Source: CAVQND01 sp964653485
GTDB lineage: Bacteria > Verrucomicrobiota > Verrucomicrobiia > Limisphaerales > UBA8199
Assembly: GCA_964653485.1 (NCBI GenBank)
Contig: CAZZFF010000009.1
Span: 17,770-81,769, forward strand
Reading direction: 5' to 3'
DNA length: 64,000 nt
Below are positions 24,284 through 32,637 of this stretch, one piece after another. Each line of letters begins with the position of its first letter. The first letter of the stretch is position 1. The notes under the pieces are model-generated. The model saw nothing but the letters and a program-made list of their open reading frames with translations, had not been told where the DNA came from and ran no database searches. A program made the position numbers and the translations under genes.

Positions 24284-26737
24284 ATGAAATCGCTTTATGG
24301 ACCCAAGACTGGTCTCGGTTTGATCGCGCTGTGGGCATCCGCAACCGTGGCGGCCCACGCGGCCTCGGTTCCGAGCGTGGTGAGCATCGCTCCGGCGCCC
24401 GGCTCCACCGGGGCCTCGGGCCTGCCGGCGATCGCCGTCACGCTCCAGGATGGAGACACCGCTGTTGTTCTCTCCTCCATAAAGCTCTCATTCGACGGCG
24501 CTCAAGTCACGCCCAGCGTCACCAGGAACACAGCCCTGACCATGGTTGCCTACTCTGTGACGAACCTGCTTGCCGCCGGCTCCACGCACTCGGTCAGCCT
24601 CACCTTCACGGACAACAACTCCCCTCCCGACCCACTCGGCACCAACTGGTCGTTCGCAGTGAACAACTACGCCACCGTCCCCGCCGGCGCCGCCCAAACG
24701 GCCGCCACCGTTCAGACCAACGCCCCGGGGTTCAGCATGCGTGTCAGCCAGTACGACGATGCCGTCATCATCCAAAATGACGAGACGCCCAACGGCAATT
24801 TGCCCGGCTCGGTGGCCCACGCCGAGGCGCAGTTGGCAGGGGTGCTCGTCGACCCGATGACCGGGCAACCCTTCACCGACGATACCACCATTCCCGGCTC
24901 CCTCCCGAACGGCGCTTACGGCATCAGCGGCGTGGTCAACTTCAGCTACACCGGCAAAGACCAGGGCAACTTCACCTCCGCCAATGGCTACCCCAAATCC
25001 ACCATCCCCGGCCTGGTCGGTGGCGACGAAAACAACCTGGCCATCGAGCTTGTCAGCTATCTTTATTTACCGGCCGGCCTTTATGAATTCGGAATCAATA
25101 GCGCCGATGGGTTCCGCATGACCATGGGCGCTAACGCTTACGACGCCCTGGCCCCCCAGGTGGGAATCTACGACGCCCGCTCGATCCCCATCGATACGAC
25201 CTTCCAGCTTTACGTGACCCAAACCGGCTATTATCCCTGCCGCATCGTCTGGTTCCGCGAGTCGCCCCTGCCCAATAACCTGGGCAGTGCCGGCCTCGAA
25301 TTCTACACGGTTTCAGCCTCGGGCCAAAAGACCCTGGTCGGCGATACCAACACCCCCGGCGCCGTGCTGGCTTACCAGACCAGCACCGCCTCGGTGGCCC
25401 CTTACGTAAAATATGCCGGGCCGACCGCTTTCATCTCGGATTTCCGCGGCAACGACTTTGGGATGCCCAACGTCATCGTTCAACTCCAGGACGGCACGAT
25501 CTCAAGGGTGAACCCGACTTCCGTGAAATTGAGCATCGACGGCGCCCTCGTTGCCGCCGCGGTGACCAATCACTCCGGGCTGACGACGGTTAGCTACGCG
25601 CCCCCGGGGCTGCAGTTGGCCCGCACTGTCCATACCGGCCAGGTCTCATTCCAGGCCGGCGGCACGGCCATCACGAAGACCTGGCAGTTCAACAGTCTCC
25701 GGAACTATGTGCTGCCTGCCCCCATCTACTTTGAGAACTTCGACGAGGTCGCGGACGGCGTTTTGCCCACCGGCTGGACCCAGACCAACTACACCACCGA
25801 ACTCACCCCCGGCGTCGATTTCTCCAACCCCGACTCGGACTCGTTCCTGGGCTGGACGGTGGTGAATTCAGGCGACGGGGGGAGTTTCGGAGATTGGAGC
25901 GACCGGTTCAACGTGGGCCTGTTCCAGGAACTCAACGGCCAGTTCTTCGACGCGACGACCAACGCCCTGCTCCAGAACCAGTTCCTTTATGCCGAATCCG
26001 AGAACCGGAGCGGCCGGCAAATCCAGTTCGTCTATACGCCGTACTATAACTTCAGCAATCAAACCGGCATTGTCGTCGCCTTCAATAGCTCCTACGCGCA
26101 AAGCCAGGACAGCCTCTGCTCGCTGGAATACACCGTGGACAACGGCACAAACTGGCTGCCGCTGTTGTACCTGCTGAGCGGCGATACCGACAACGCGCAT
26201 GCGGCGCGGACGGTCTGGGACGCGGGCGGCGTCCTGGATGTCGCCAAGACCATGGCCTTCCCCATCAGCCCGCAATACACCAACGCCCTGGGCAAGGTCA
26301 TCGGCGGGTCCCTGGGCGCCTTCGTCTCAGCGCCCATCTCGCAGGCCCTCGATCCCTTCATCGCGGGCCGCGTCAACGACGATCTCTATGAAAGCATGCG
26401 CTTCGAGGCCTACCGGGTGCCCAATGCCGACAACCAGCCCGCGGTGCAGTTCAAGCTCATGCAGGTCGGCGCGGGCGGTTGGTTCTGGGGCATCGATAAC
26501 TGGGGCCTCTACTCCGTGCCTTCGTTGGTCACCAGCGCCGGCCCCGGCGCCCTCGCCATCCGTCTCAACGGCGCAAGCGCGGCCCTGACTTGGACCCCGG
26601 CGGCCAATGTCCAACTCCAGCAGACCTCCGCCCTGGGCGCCGCCAACTGGACCGACGTGCCCGGCACCCTCGGAGCCGGTTCGTACAATGCCCCGGCTCA
26701 CGGCGCGAATACGTTCTACCGCCTGGTCCAACAGTAG
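24284..26737 (+). CDS. Large secreted multi-domain protein with Ig-like modules and a PA14-like region
   Basis: About 817 aa. Signal peptide ending VAAHAAS. Two related beta modules: IKLSFDGAQVTPSVTRNTAL (about residue 65) and VKLSIDGALVAAAVTNHSGL (about residue 410), each preceded by VTLQDGD or VQLQDGT. Between them is a segment ELVSYLYLPAGLYEFGINSA that looks like a PA14-type domain. The end (LTWTPAANVQLQQTSALGAA, then NTFYRLVQQ) is the beta domain closing many verrucomicrobial secreted proteins. No catalytic motif. ATG 24284 begins the signal peptide; upstream GTG 24197 does not. Probably a surface or secreted binding protein; function not known. Confidence 0.6.
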   Translation: MKSLYGPKTGLGLIALWASATVAAHAASVPSVVSIAPAPGSTGASGLPAIAVTLQDGDTAVVLSSIKLSFDGAQVTPSVTRNTALTMVAYSVTNLLAAGSTHSVSLTFTDNNSPPDPLGTNWSFAVNNYATVPAGAAQTAATVQTNAPGFSMRVSQYDDAVIIQNDETPNGNLPGSVAHAEAQLAGVLVDPMTGQPFTDDTTIPGSLPNGAYGISGVVNFSYTGKDQGNFTSANGYPKSTIPGLVGGDENNLAIELVSYLYLPAGLYEFGINSADGFRMTMGANAYDALAPQVGIYDARSIPIDTTFQLYVTQTGYYPCRIVWFRESPLPNNLGSAGLEFYTVSASGQKTLVGDTNTPGAVLAYQTSTASVAPYVKYAGPTAFISDFRGNDFGMPNVIVQLQDGTISRVNPTSVKLSIDGALVAAAVTNHSGLTTVSYAPPGLQLARTVHTGQVSFQAGGTAITKTWQFNSLRNYVLPAPIYFENFDEVADGVLPTGWTQTNYTTELTPGVDFSNPDSDSFLGWTVVNSGDGGSFGDWSDRFNVGLFQELNGQFFDATTNALLQNQFLYAESENRSGRQIQFVYTPYYNFSNQTGIVVAFNSSYAQSQDSLCSLEYTVDNGTNWLPLLYLLSGDTDNAHAARTVWDAGGVLDVAKTMAFPISPQYTNALGKVIGGSLGAFVSAPISQALDPFIAGRVNDDLYESMRFEAYRVPNADNQPAVQFKLMQVGAGGWFWGIDNWGLYSVPSLVTSAGPGALAIRLNGASAALTWTPAANVQLQQTSALGAANWTDVPGTLGAGSYNAPAHGANTFYRLVQQ

Positions 26738-26781
26738 GCCCATCGCCGCCCCGCCGCGCGGGAAGCGATGGGAAACTCAGT

Positions 26782-27402
26782 TCAATTGTCCATCGGAGTC
26801 CAGCATTCCAAATCCTCTTTTTCCACGCCCGCCAGCAGGGCGGCCATCTTGCGGCGCGCGTAAAACAGGCGCGACATCACCGTGCCAATCGAGCAACCCA
26901 TGGCCTTGGCCACGTCTTTATAGCCCATTTGCTCGAACTCATGCAGGACCAACGCTGTCCGGTGCTCGTGCGACAACTGGTTGAGGGCGCGGTCGATGCG
27001 CTGGCGCAGCTCCGCGCGTTCAAGGCCCGCGGTCGGATTGACGGTTACGGCTGGCATCTGCCGTTCCGCCCCGCCGGGCGTGGCGACGAGTTCTTCAAAC
27101 GACTCCAGGCGCTGCCGTCTCTGCCGCCGCAGGTGGTCCAGGCAGAGATTGATCACAATCCGCATTATCCAAGTGCCGAAGCCCGATTCTCCGAGGAACT
27201 GCGGCAGTCGCTGCCAGCCTTTGACCCAAGCCGCTTGGCAAAGATCAACGGCCTCATCTTCGTTGCGCACCATGCTGAAGGCGCGGGCGTACATTCTGTC
27301 CCGATGCCGCGCCACCAATTCCTCGAAGGCGCCCATATCACCCTGCCGCGCCGCCCGCACCAGCGCCGCGTCCTCATCCTGAGAATGATCTCTAGCAGTC
27401 AC
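26782..27402 (-). CDS. ECF-type RNA polymerase sigma factor
   Basis: 206 aa. Region 2: FEELVARHRDRMYARAFSMV, then EDEAVDLCQAAWVKGWQRLP (DExxD-type core-binding helix) and FGTWIMRIVINLCLDHLRRQ. Region 4: LNQLSHEHRTALVLHEFEQM followed by the helix-turn-helix YKDVAKAMGCSIGTVMSRLF. Linker between them contains no extra domain. No anti-sigma gene or zf-HC2 protein lies next to it; the downstream neighbour is the convergent secreted protein at 24284-26737, and upstream is the repeated gene array. Target promoters unknown. Confidence 0.92.
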   Translation of the reverse strand: MTARDHSQDEDAALVRAARQGDMGAFEELVARHRDRMYARAFSMVRNEDEAVDLCQAAWVKGWQRLPQFLGESGFGTWIMRIVINLCLDHLRRQRRQRLESFEELVATPGGAERQMPAVTVNPTAGLERAELRQRIDRALNQLSHEHRTALVLHEFEQMGYKDVAKAMGCSIGTVMSRLFYARRKMAALLAGVEKEDLECWTPMDN

Positions 27403-27481
27403 TCATAGCCTATACGGTTTCGATGGCGGAATCTTGCAATCCTCCTCGAACAACCGGAGAAGACCTCACCGCACTGAAACA

Positions 27482-27646
27482 ATGATCCTCTCCTACTCCG
27501 CTGGTGGCAGGCCACTCCTACCGCTATCCCTGGCGTTGGGCCAGAACAGTCTTTCCGTAGAGGGGTTGCTGGACAGCGGCTCCGACGTGAGCCCGGAGCC
27601 AATGGGGTGGCCGCCGGCTCCCGCTGGAGCGGACTCACCCGAGTGA
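27482..27646 (+). pseudogene. Retropepsin-like aspartic protease fragment
   Basis: A 54-residue reading frame starts MILSYSAGGRPLLPLSLALG and continues VEGLLDSGSDVS, where DSGSD matches the catalytic D(S/T)GAD of retropepsin-like bacterial proteases, preceded by the usual GRPLLPL strand. It then loses similarity (PEPMGWPPAPAGAD) and stops, so only the N-terminal third is left. No ribosome site checked. Lies in relic-rich DNA. Confidence 0.4.
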
Positions 27647-27689
27647 AAACTGCGAACACCGGCGAGCTTGAGCAGGCGGTCGAGCAAAA

Positions 27690-27815
27690 AGTGTCATAAA
27701 GTAGAACCGGCGGGGGACTGCCCCCCCCCACGCGCGCTGGCGTCCACGAACACGCCAGGATGGTTGCCATAAAGCTCACCATGTTTGTCGGATAGTCCGA
27801 TTCTAGCAGCGCCAC
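27690..27815 (-). pseudogene. Deletion scar of a third family gene (C copy)
   Basis: 27694-27763 closely matches the 3' end of the intact C gene (30466-30535, encoding ...ASVRGGAVPRRFYF), and 27764 onward matches the 5' end of C (31351 onward, encoding ...NMVSFM). The about 815 bases between are absent, so start and end are fused and the frame is broken. It shows the array once held a second C gene next to the first A gene. Confidence 0.75.
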
Positions 27816-27888
27816 CCTGTTTGTCTTTGCACAAATTGGCTGACCCCCCCGTCCGCGAAAGCAACTGTCCGGGTGGGCCTAAACCGTC

Positions 27889-28764
27889 TCAGCGACCAAA
27901 CCCCATGAGGTAGAACCGAGATGCCACCGGCGCTTGGCGCACAGTCTCGTCCACAAAGACGCCCGGGCTCCTGACGTAGGCCCCAAGCACAGTGCGTGTC
28001 AGCGACACGTCGTCGTAGCCATAGACCAACATGTTCTGTACCGGGATAGCGTCGTAGAAAAACAGCATCTCGCCCGTGGGCAGCCTTCTGGCGCCCCACA
28101 CGGCGTAGTACGGGACTATCGTGATGGTGACGGGTTGTGACGAAGTGACCACGCCTGCGCTGTCGATCGCCTTGGCCACGAGAGCATATTGACCCTGAGG
28201 CAGGTTGGACCACGCCGCCGCATACGGGGGCGAAAACGGGAGGTTGGCTCCGGCGGTTCCGATGCCGATGAGGTTCGTACCGGCAAAATACTGCATCTGG
28301 GTGATATTGTCCATGTTCGTCGCCCATGCCTGCACCACCTGGAGCGTGTTGGGTGAAAAAAATGAGCCGTCCAGCGGTGTGAGGATTGTTACGGCAGGCG
28401 GCGCGCCCGTCCAGCCGTTGACGGTGACAGTTCCGGGCAACCCCTTCGTCCCGCCATAGCCACTCACCCCGGTCCGGTAGGCGTAGAAGCCAGTGTTGGT
28501 GAACGTGAACGAGAACGAATCACCGACATTGACCATTGGCGGGCTACTCCACTCGCCGCCATAGCTCTCGACGAAATTTGTTCCGAGAAACAAAGGTTGT
28601 TGGTTGACCCACACCACGGTGTCACCCACGTTGATGTTGAGCCAGTACTGCACCCCGTCGCGGCTCAGGTAATTAGTAATGGTCGCGGCTGGGGCACGCC
28701 AAAGCGCGAGCGGGAGCTGGAGGGCCAGCAAGAAGAAGCACGCCGCACCGCGCGTTTTAGCCAT
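27889..28764 (-). CDS. Secreted cupredoxin-like/Ig-like family protein, A copy 1
   Basis: About 291 aa. Signal peptide MAKTRGAACFFLLALQLPLA then LWRAPA. Residues about 25-125: cupredoxin-like beta sandwich (INVGDTVVWVN, VGDSFSFTFTNTGFYAYRTG, LPGTVTVNGW) but without the His, Cys and Met copper ligands. Residues about 125-215: Ig-like module (PPAVTILTPLDGSFF, YALVAKAIDSAGVVTSSQPV). The last about 70 residues: GARRLPTGEMLFFYDA to PGVFVDETVRQAPVASRFYL, the closing beta domain of many verrucomicrobial exported proteins. One of five family genes here; identical in protein sequence to the copy at 31476-32351. No enzymatic motif; function unknown. Confidence 0.75.
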   Translation of the reverse strand: MAKTRGAACFFLLALQLPLALWRAPAATITNYLSRDGVQYWLNINVGDTVVWVNQQPLFLGTNFVESYGGEWSSPPMVNVGDSFSFTFTNTGFYAYRTGVSGYGGTKGLPGTVTVNGWTGAPPAVTILTPLDGSFFSPNTLQVVQAWATNMDNITQMQYFAGTNLIGIGTAGANLPFSPPYAAAWSNLPQGQYALVAKAIDSAGVVTSSQPVTITIVPYYAVWGARRLPTGEMLFFYDAIPVQNMLVYGYDDVSLTRTVLGAYVRSPGVFVDETVRQAPVASRFYLMGFGR

Positions 28765-28908
28765 CCAGCCGCGTAATAGATGTTTACGCCCAAAGGCAGG
28801 TGGGACACGACCGGCCGCTGCCCGCCCCCCCGCTCCCCAGGCAGAGCCGCGCGGTCCCCGCCCGCATGCCGGAGTATCATACTGTCTCATAAGTCGGTAG
28901 TGACTCCA

Positions 28909-29025
28909 TCAATACTTCACCCTTGCGACGTAAATGTCCATCTGCCAGGTCGGATTATTATACGGAGGGCAGTCCGGGTTATTGCCGGTGCTGATGGAAT
29001 TGTCTGCCCAGGCCGTGAGCCGGGG
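28909..29025 (-). pseudogene. C-terminal fragment of another secreted protein family
   Basis: Read on the minus strand from 29025: RLTAWADNSISTGNNPDCPP, then YNNPTWQMDIYVARVKY and TGA (28911-28909); a TAA precedes it in frame. WADNS...GNNPD...DIYVARV is the characteristic end of a family of secreted propeller-type proteins in this phylum (from memory). Only about 39 codons are left. A second exact copy is at 32496-32612. Confidence 0.5.
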
Positions 29026-29050
29026 TTAAGCAGGGGTCATCAAGCAGGGG

Positions 29051-29932
29051 TCAGTCGCCAAACCCAGTCCGGTAGAACCTCTGTGACGCCGGCGCTCCGC
29101 GTACAGTCTCGTCCACAAAGACGCCTGGGCTTGCGACAGGGACTTTAACAACGGCGTTGCTCGACTGCAAACTGTCGAAGCCCATAACGAACATGCTGAT
29201 GTTTAACTTCACCTCCGTGGCATCGTAGAAAAGCAGCATCTCACCGGTGGGCAGCCGTCTTGGACCCCACACGGCGTAGTACGGGACGATTGTGATGGTG
29301 ATGGGCTGTGACGACGTGACTAGGCCTGCCTTCCCGATCGCCTTGGCCACGAGCGCGTACTTACCCTGCGGCAGATAGGGCCATGGCCCCCACACTGCAA
29401 ACGGGGGGCTGGCTCCGGCGGTTCCAATGCCCATGAGATTCGTACCAGCAAAATACTGTATCTCCGTTATGTTGGCGGTGTTCGTGACCCATGCCTGGAG
29501 CACCTGGGGACCGGCGAGAGAAAATGAGCCGTCCAGAGGCGTGAGGATTGTGACGGCAGGGGGCGCGCCCGTCCATGCGTTGACCGTGACCACTCCCGGC
29601 AACCCCTTCGTCCCGTCCCAGCCTATCGCCCCGGTCCGATAGGCGTAAAAGCCGGCGTTGGTGAAGGTGAACGAAAACGAGTCGCCGAGGTTGACCATTG
29701 GCGGGCTGCTCCACTCGCCGCCGTAGCTCTCGACGAAGTTTGTTCCCAGGTACAGAGGTTGCTCGTTGACCCACACGACCGTGTCGCCGGCGTTGACGTT
29801 GAACCAGTACTGTGCCCATCCATCTCCAACGTAATTAGTAATGGTCGCAGCCGTACCGTGGTTGGGCACGCCCAGGAGCAGCAGCGCGAGGAGGACGGCG
29901 TCAACGGTGCCTTTGGTCCTGGGCCTCCCCAT
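29051..29932 (-). CDS. Secreted cupredoxin-like/Ig-like family protein, B copy 1
   Basis: About 293 aa. Hydrophobic signal VDAVLLALLLLGVPNHGTA. Same three-part design as gene A: NAGDTVVWVNEQPLYLG and FTFTNAGFYAYRTGAIG; then PAVTILTPLDGSFSLAG; then RRLPTGEMLLFYDATEV to PGVFVDETVRGAPASQRFYR. No copper ligands. The 3' end lies inside the 1.4-kb identical tract (to 29184); upstream of that it differs from its partner at 32638-33576 at roughly one residue in eight. ATG 29932 (or 29938) is chosen for the signal; the in-frame start at 30070 would give a long unrelated leader. Confidence 0.72.
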   Translation of the reverse strand: MGRPRTKGTVDAVLLALLLLGVPNHGTAATITNYVGDGWAQYWFNVNAGDTVVWVNEQPLYLGTNFVESYGGEWSSPPMVNLGDSFSFTFTNAGFYAYRTGAIGWDGTKGLPGVVTVNAWTGAPPAVTILTPLDGSFSLAGPQVLQAWVTNTANITEIQYFAGTNLMGIGTAGASPPFAVWGPWPYLPQGKYALVAKAIGKAGLVTSSQPITITIVPYYAVWGPRRLPTGEMLLFYDATEVKLNISMFVMGFDSLQSSNAVVKVPVASPGVFVDETVRGAPASQRFYRTGFGD

Positions 29933-30074
29933 GGACATTGCGCGCCCGAACGTCAAGGTGGAGTCACCCCCATGGACAGGCGGCTCTTCAATCATCTCTT
30001 TCATGCAGATAACATAGTTCACACTACTGGGTAAGTCAGGTCTTCCATTCGTGTCGGTCACTATTGACACAAAG

Positions 30075-30380
30075 TCAGTGGCGTGATGTCCCGTTCAGCA
30101 GGTTAGAAACATACGTCCAACTGCCCATGTGCGATCGCGCCGCTATCGACCCCGTCGTCATCGTCGTTTCCCGCCGAAACCGGCGCGCGACCACCACCCT
30201 TCCCTTATCCCCTTTGGGGCGCCGCTCCGAGCCGTAAGGACTTGCCCCCACCCCGCCCTGCCACAGCCTTCCGCCAGCGCCGCGAGGAATCGGTTGCGGT
30301 CAACCGCATCGCGGAAGACGTTCTCCAGCCGGTCGCCGCGATATGGCACCGGGATACTGAATTCGCAATTCGCGCGGCAT
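30075..30380 (-). pseudogene. IS200/RAYT-type (Y1) transposase relic 1
   Basis: From ATG 30380: MPRELRIQYPGAI, the usual N-terminus of REP-associated tyrosine transposases; a deletion of about 10 bases shifts the frame, after which RGDRLENVFRDAVDRNRFLA and ALAEGCGRAGW continue. The middle, including the HuH and tyrosine region, is gone; the C-terminus reappears as RRPKGDKGRVVVARRFRRET, then HMGSWTYVSNLLNGTSRH and TGA (30077-30075). So this is a non-functional remnant with frameshift and large internal deletion. It sits 5' of gene B copy 1. Confidence 0.7.
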
Positions 30381-30451
30381 GAGCGGCACTCCGCCCCGGA
30401 GGACGCATAGGTGTCAATAGTTTTGGCTGACCCCCGCGTCTATGGCCCGCC

Positions 30452-31369
30452 TCAGCGGCCACGTGTCAAAAAGTAGAACCGGCGGGGGACTGCCCCCCCA
30501 CGCACACTGGCGTCCACGAGCACCCCAGGATGATAGACATATTGGAGGATCACGGTGTTGTCCAGCGCCAGATCGTCCGCGGCCTTAACGACCATCACAC
30601 TCCCCACGATGGCAGCGTCGTAGAACAGCAGGAATTCACCTGTGGGCAACCTTCTTGCACCCCATACCCCCTTCCATAGCCCCGCGGGCAGACCGATCGT
30701 GATGTTGACAGGCTGTGAGGACGCAACCATGCCTTGGGTGTCAACTGCCTTCGCCACCAACGGGTATATGCCGGCCGAGAGAGACCGCCCCGCAAGGGGA
30801 TATTCCACGCCGTACGGGTAGGTGGATGTAGCGGTTCCAATGCCGACCAAGTTCGTGCCGAGAAAGTACTGTATCTGCGCGATATTCTCCATGTTCGTCG
30901 CCCAAGCCTGCAGGAAGTCGGGGCCGTTGGCGAAAACCGAGCCATCAAGCGGCGTCAGGACCGTCACGGCAGGTGGCGCCCCGGTCCAGCCGTTGACGAT
31001 GACCACTCCGGCCAGTGTACTAGGTGCGATGTCTGCCGTCCCGGTCTGGTAGGCATAAAAGCCAGCGTTGCTAAACGTGAACGAAAACAAATCGCCAGAC
31101 GCCAGCGACGGGCTCTTGAACTCGCCGCCGTAGCTCTGGACATAGTTGGGACTGAACTCCCCGTTGACCCATACGACGGTGTCGCCGACATTGACGTTGA
31201 ACCAGGACTGCGGCCAGCCAGTGCTCATGTAATTTGTGATGGTCGCCGCTGCGCTGTTCCCTGGCGGGCATAGAAGAGCGCCGAAGAGGGCCAGCCCAAG
31301 CCGGACGGCGCCAAAAGGGCCTGTGGCCCGAGGCCACCTCATAAGGGTAATTGCCATAAAGCTCACCAT
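30452..31369 (-). CDS. Secreted cupredoxin-like/Ig-like family protein, C (intact copy)
   Basis: About 305 aa. Signal around FGAVRLGLALFGALLCPPGN. Family design as in A and B but more diverged: NVGDTVVWVNGEFSPNYVQS, FSFTFSNAGFYAYQTG, PAVTVLTPLDGSVFANG, RRLPTGEFLLFYDAAIV and the ending PGVLVDASVRGGAVPRRFYF. The WTGAPPAVT junction is nearly invariant across all family members. The first bases of the gene lie in the identical tract. Start options: ATG 31369 (used), 31357 or 31342, the last giving the tightest signal peptide. Stands between the RAYT relic and A copy 2. Confidence 0.72.
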   Translation of the reverse strand: MVSFMAITLMRWPRATGPFGAVRLGLALFGALLCPPGNSAAATITNYMSTGWPQSWFNVNVGDTVVWVNGEFSPNYVQSYGGEFKSPSLASGDLFSFTFSNAGFYAYQTGTADIAPSTLAGVVIVNGWTGAPPAVTVLTPLDGSVFANGPDFLQAWATNMENIAQIQYFLGTNLVGIGTATSTYPYGVEYPLAGRSLSAGIYPLVAKAVDTQGMVASSQPVNITIGLPAGLWKGVWGARRLPTGEFLLFYDAAIVGSVMVVKAADDLALDNTVILQYVYHPGVLVDASVRGGAVPRRFYFLTRGR

Positions 31370-31475
31370 GTTTGTCGGACAGTCCGATTCTAGCAGCGCC
31401 ACCCTGTTTGTCTTTGCACAAATTGGCTGACCCCCCCGTCCGCGAAAGCAACTGTCCGGGTGGGCCTAAACCGTC

Positions 31476-32351
31476 TCAGCGACCAAACCCCATGAGGTAG
31501 AACCGAGATGCCACCGGCGCTTGGCGCACAGTCTCGTCCACAAAGACGCCCGGGCTCCTGACGTAGGCCCCAAGCACAGTGCGTGTCAGCGACACGTCGT
31601 CGTAGCCATAGACCAACATGTTCTGTACCGGGATAGCGTCGTAGAAAAACAGCATCTCGCCCGTGGGCAGCCTTCTGGCGCCCCACACGGCGTAGTACGG
31701 GACTATCGTGATGGTGACGGGTTGTGACGAAGTGACCACGCCTGCGCTGTCGATCGCCTTGGCCACGAGAGCATATTGACCCTGAGGCAGGTTGGACCAC
31801 GCCGCCGCATACGGGGGCGAAAACGGGAGGTTGGCTCCGGCGGTTCCGATGCCGATGAGGTTCGTACCGGCAAAATACTGCATCTGGGTGATATTGTCCA
31901 TGTTCGTCGCCCATGCCTGCACCACCTGGAGCGTGTTGGGTGAAAAAAATGAGCCGTCCAGCGGTGTGAGGATTGTTACGGCAGGCGGCGCGCCCGTCCA
32001 GCCGTTGACGGTGACAGTTCCGGGCAACCCCTTCGTCCCGCCATAGCCACTCACCCCGGTCCGGTAGGCGTAGAAGCCAGTGTTGGTGAACGTGAACGAG
32101 AACGAATCACCGACATTGACCATTGGCGGGCTACTCCACTCGCCGCCATAGCTCTCGACGAAATTTGTTCCGAGAAACAAAGGTTGTTGGTTGACCCACA
32201 CCACGGTGTCACCCACGTTGATGTTGAGCCAGTACTGCACCCCGTCGCGGCTCAGGTAATTAGTAATGGTCGCGGCTGGGGCACGCCAAAGCGCGAGCGG
32301 GAGCTGGAGGGCCAGCAAGAAGAAGCACGCCGCACCGCGCGTTTTAGCCAT
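31476..32351 (-). CDS. Secreted cupredoxin-like/Ig-like family protein, A copy 2
   Basis: About 291 aa, identical in protein sequence to A copy 1 (27889-28764). ATG 32351 starts MAKTRGAACFFLLALQ. It has the ligand-free cupredoxin-like domain, the Ig-like module and the closing beta domain described for copy 1. Gap to the C gene downstream (stop of A at 31476, start of C at 31369) is about 107 bases, so C and A could be cotranscribed from the minus strand in the order B, A, C. A dose effect of two identical genes is possible if the duplication is real. Confidence 0.75.
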   Translation of the reverse strand: MAKTRGAACFFLLALQLPLALWRAPAATITNYLSRDGVQYWLNINVGDTVVWVNQQPLFLGTNFVESYGGEWSSPPMVNVGDSFSFTFTNTGFYAYRTGVSGYGGTKGLPGTVTVNGWTGAPPAVTILTPLDGSFFSPNTLQVVQAWATNMDNITQMQYFAGTNLIGIGTAGANLPFSPPYAAAWSNLPQGQYALVAKAIDSAGVVTSSQPVTITIVPYYAVWGARRLPTGEMLFFYDAIPVQNMLVYGYDDVSLTRTVLGAYVRSPGVFVDETVRQAPVASRFYLMGFGR

Positions 32352-32495
32352 CCAGCCGCGTAATAGATGTTTACGCCCAAAGGCAGGTGGGACACGACCG
32401 GCCGCTGCCCGCCCCCCCGCTCCCCAGGCAGAGCCGCGCGGTCCCCGCCCGCATGCCGGAGTATCATACTGTCTCATAAGTCGGTAGTGACTCCA

Positions 32496-32612
32496 TCAAT
32501 ACTTCACCCTTGCGACGTAAATGTCCATCTGCCAGGTCGGATTATTATACGGAGGGCAGTCCGGGTTATTGCCGGTGCTGATGGAATTGTCTGCCCAGGC
32601 CGTGAGCCGGGG
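32496..32612 (-). pseudogene. C-terminal secreted-protein fragment, second copy
   Basis: Exact repeat of 28909-29025 inside the identical tract: ADNSISTGNNPDCPPYNNPT, then the DIYVARVKY ending and a stop, with TAA closing the frame upstream. A dead fragment carried along with the duplication. Confidence 0.5.
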
Positions 32613-32637
32613 TTAAGCAGGGGTCATCAAGCAGGGG

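Larger units (their letters stand above)
27764..29184. repeat. 1,421-bp near-identical direct repeat, copy 1
   Basis: Matches 31351-32771 at a constant offset of 3,587 bases; the single difference I saw is T27793 versus C31380. It covers the C-gene 5' end, all of gene A, a relic fragment and the 3' end of gene B. Identity stops abruptly on both sides. The encoded 333-codon frames in both copies are identical. Confidence 0.93.

Noticed and set aside
27803..28327. 174-codon minus-strand frame (and its identical copy at 31390-31914)
   Set aside because: Alternative frame of gene A; the family alignment supports the A frame.
29030..29052. Short tandem AGCAGGGGTCATCAAGCAGGGGTC as integration site
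   Set aside because: Only two imperfect units with no integrase or tRNA nearby.
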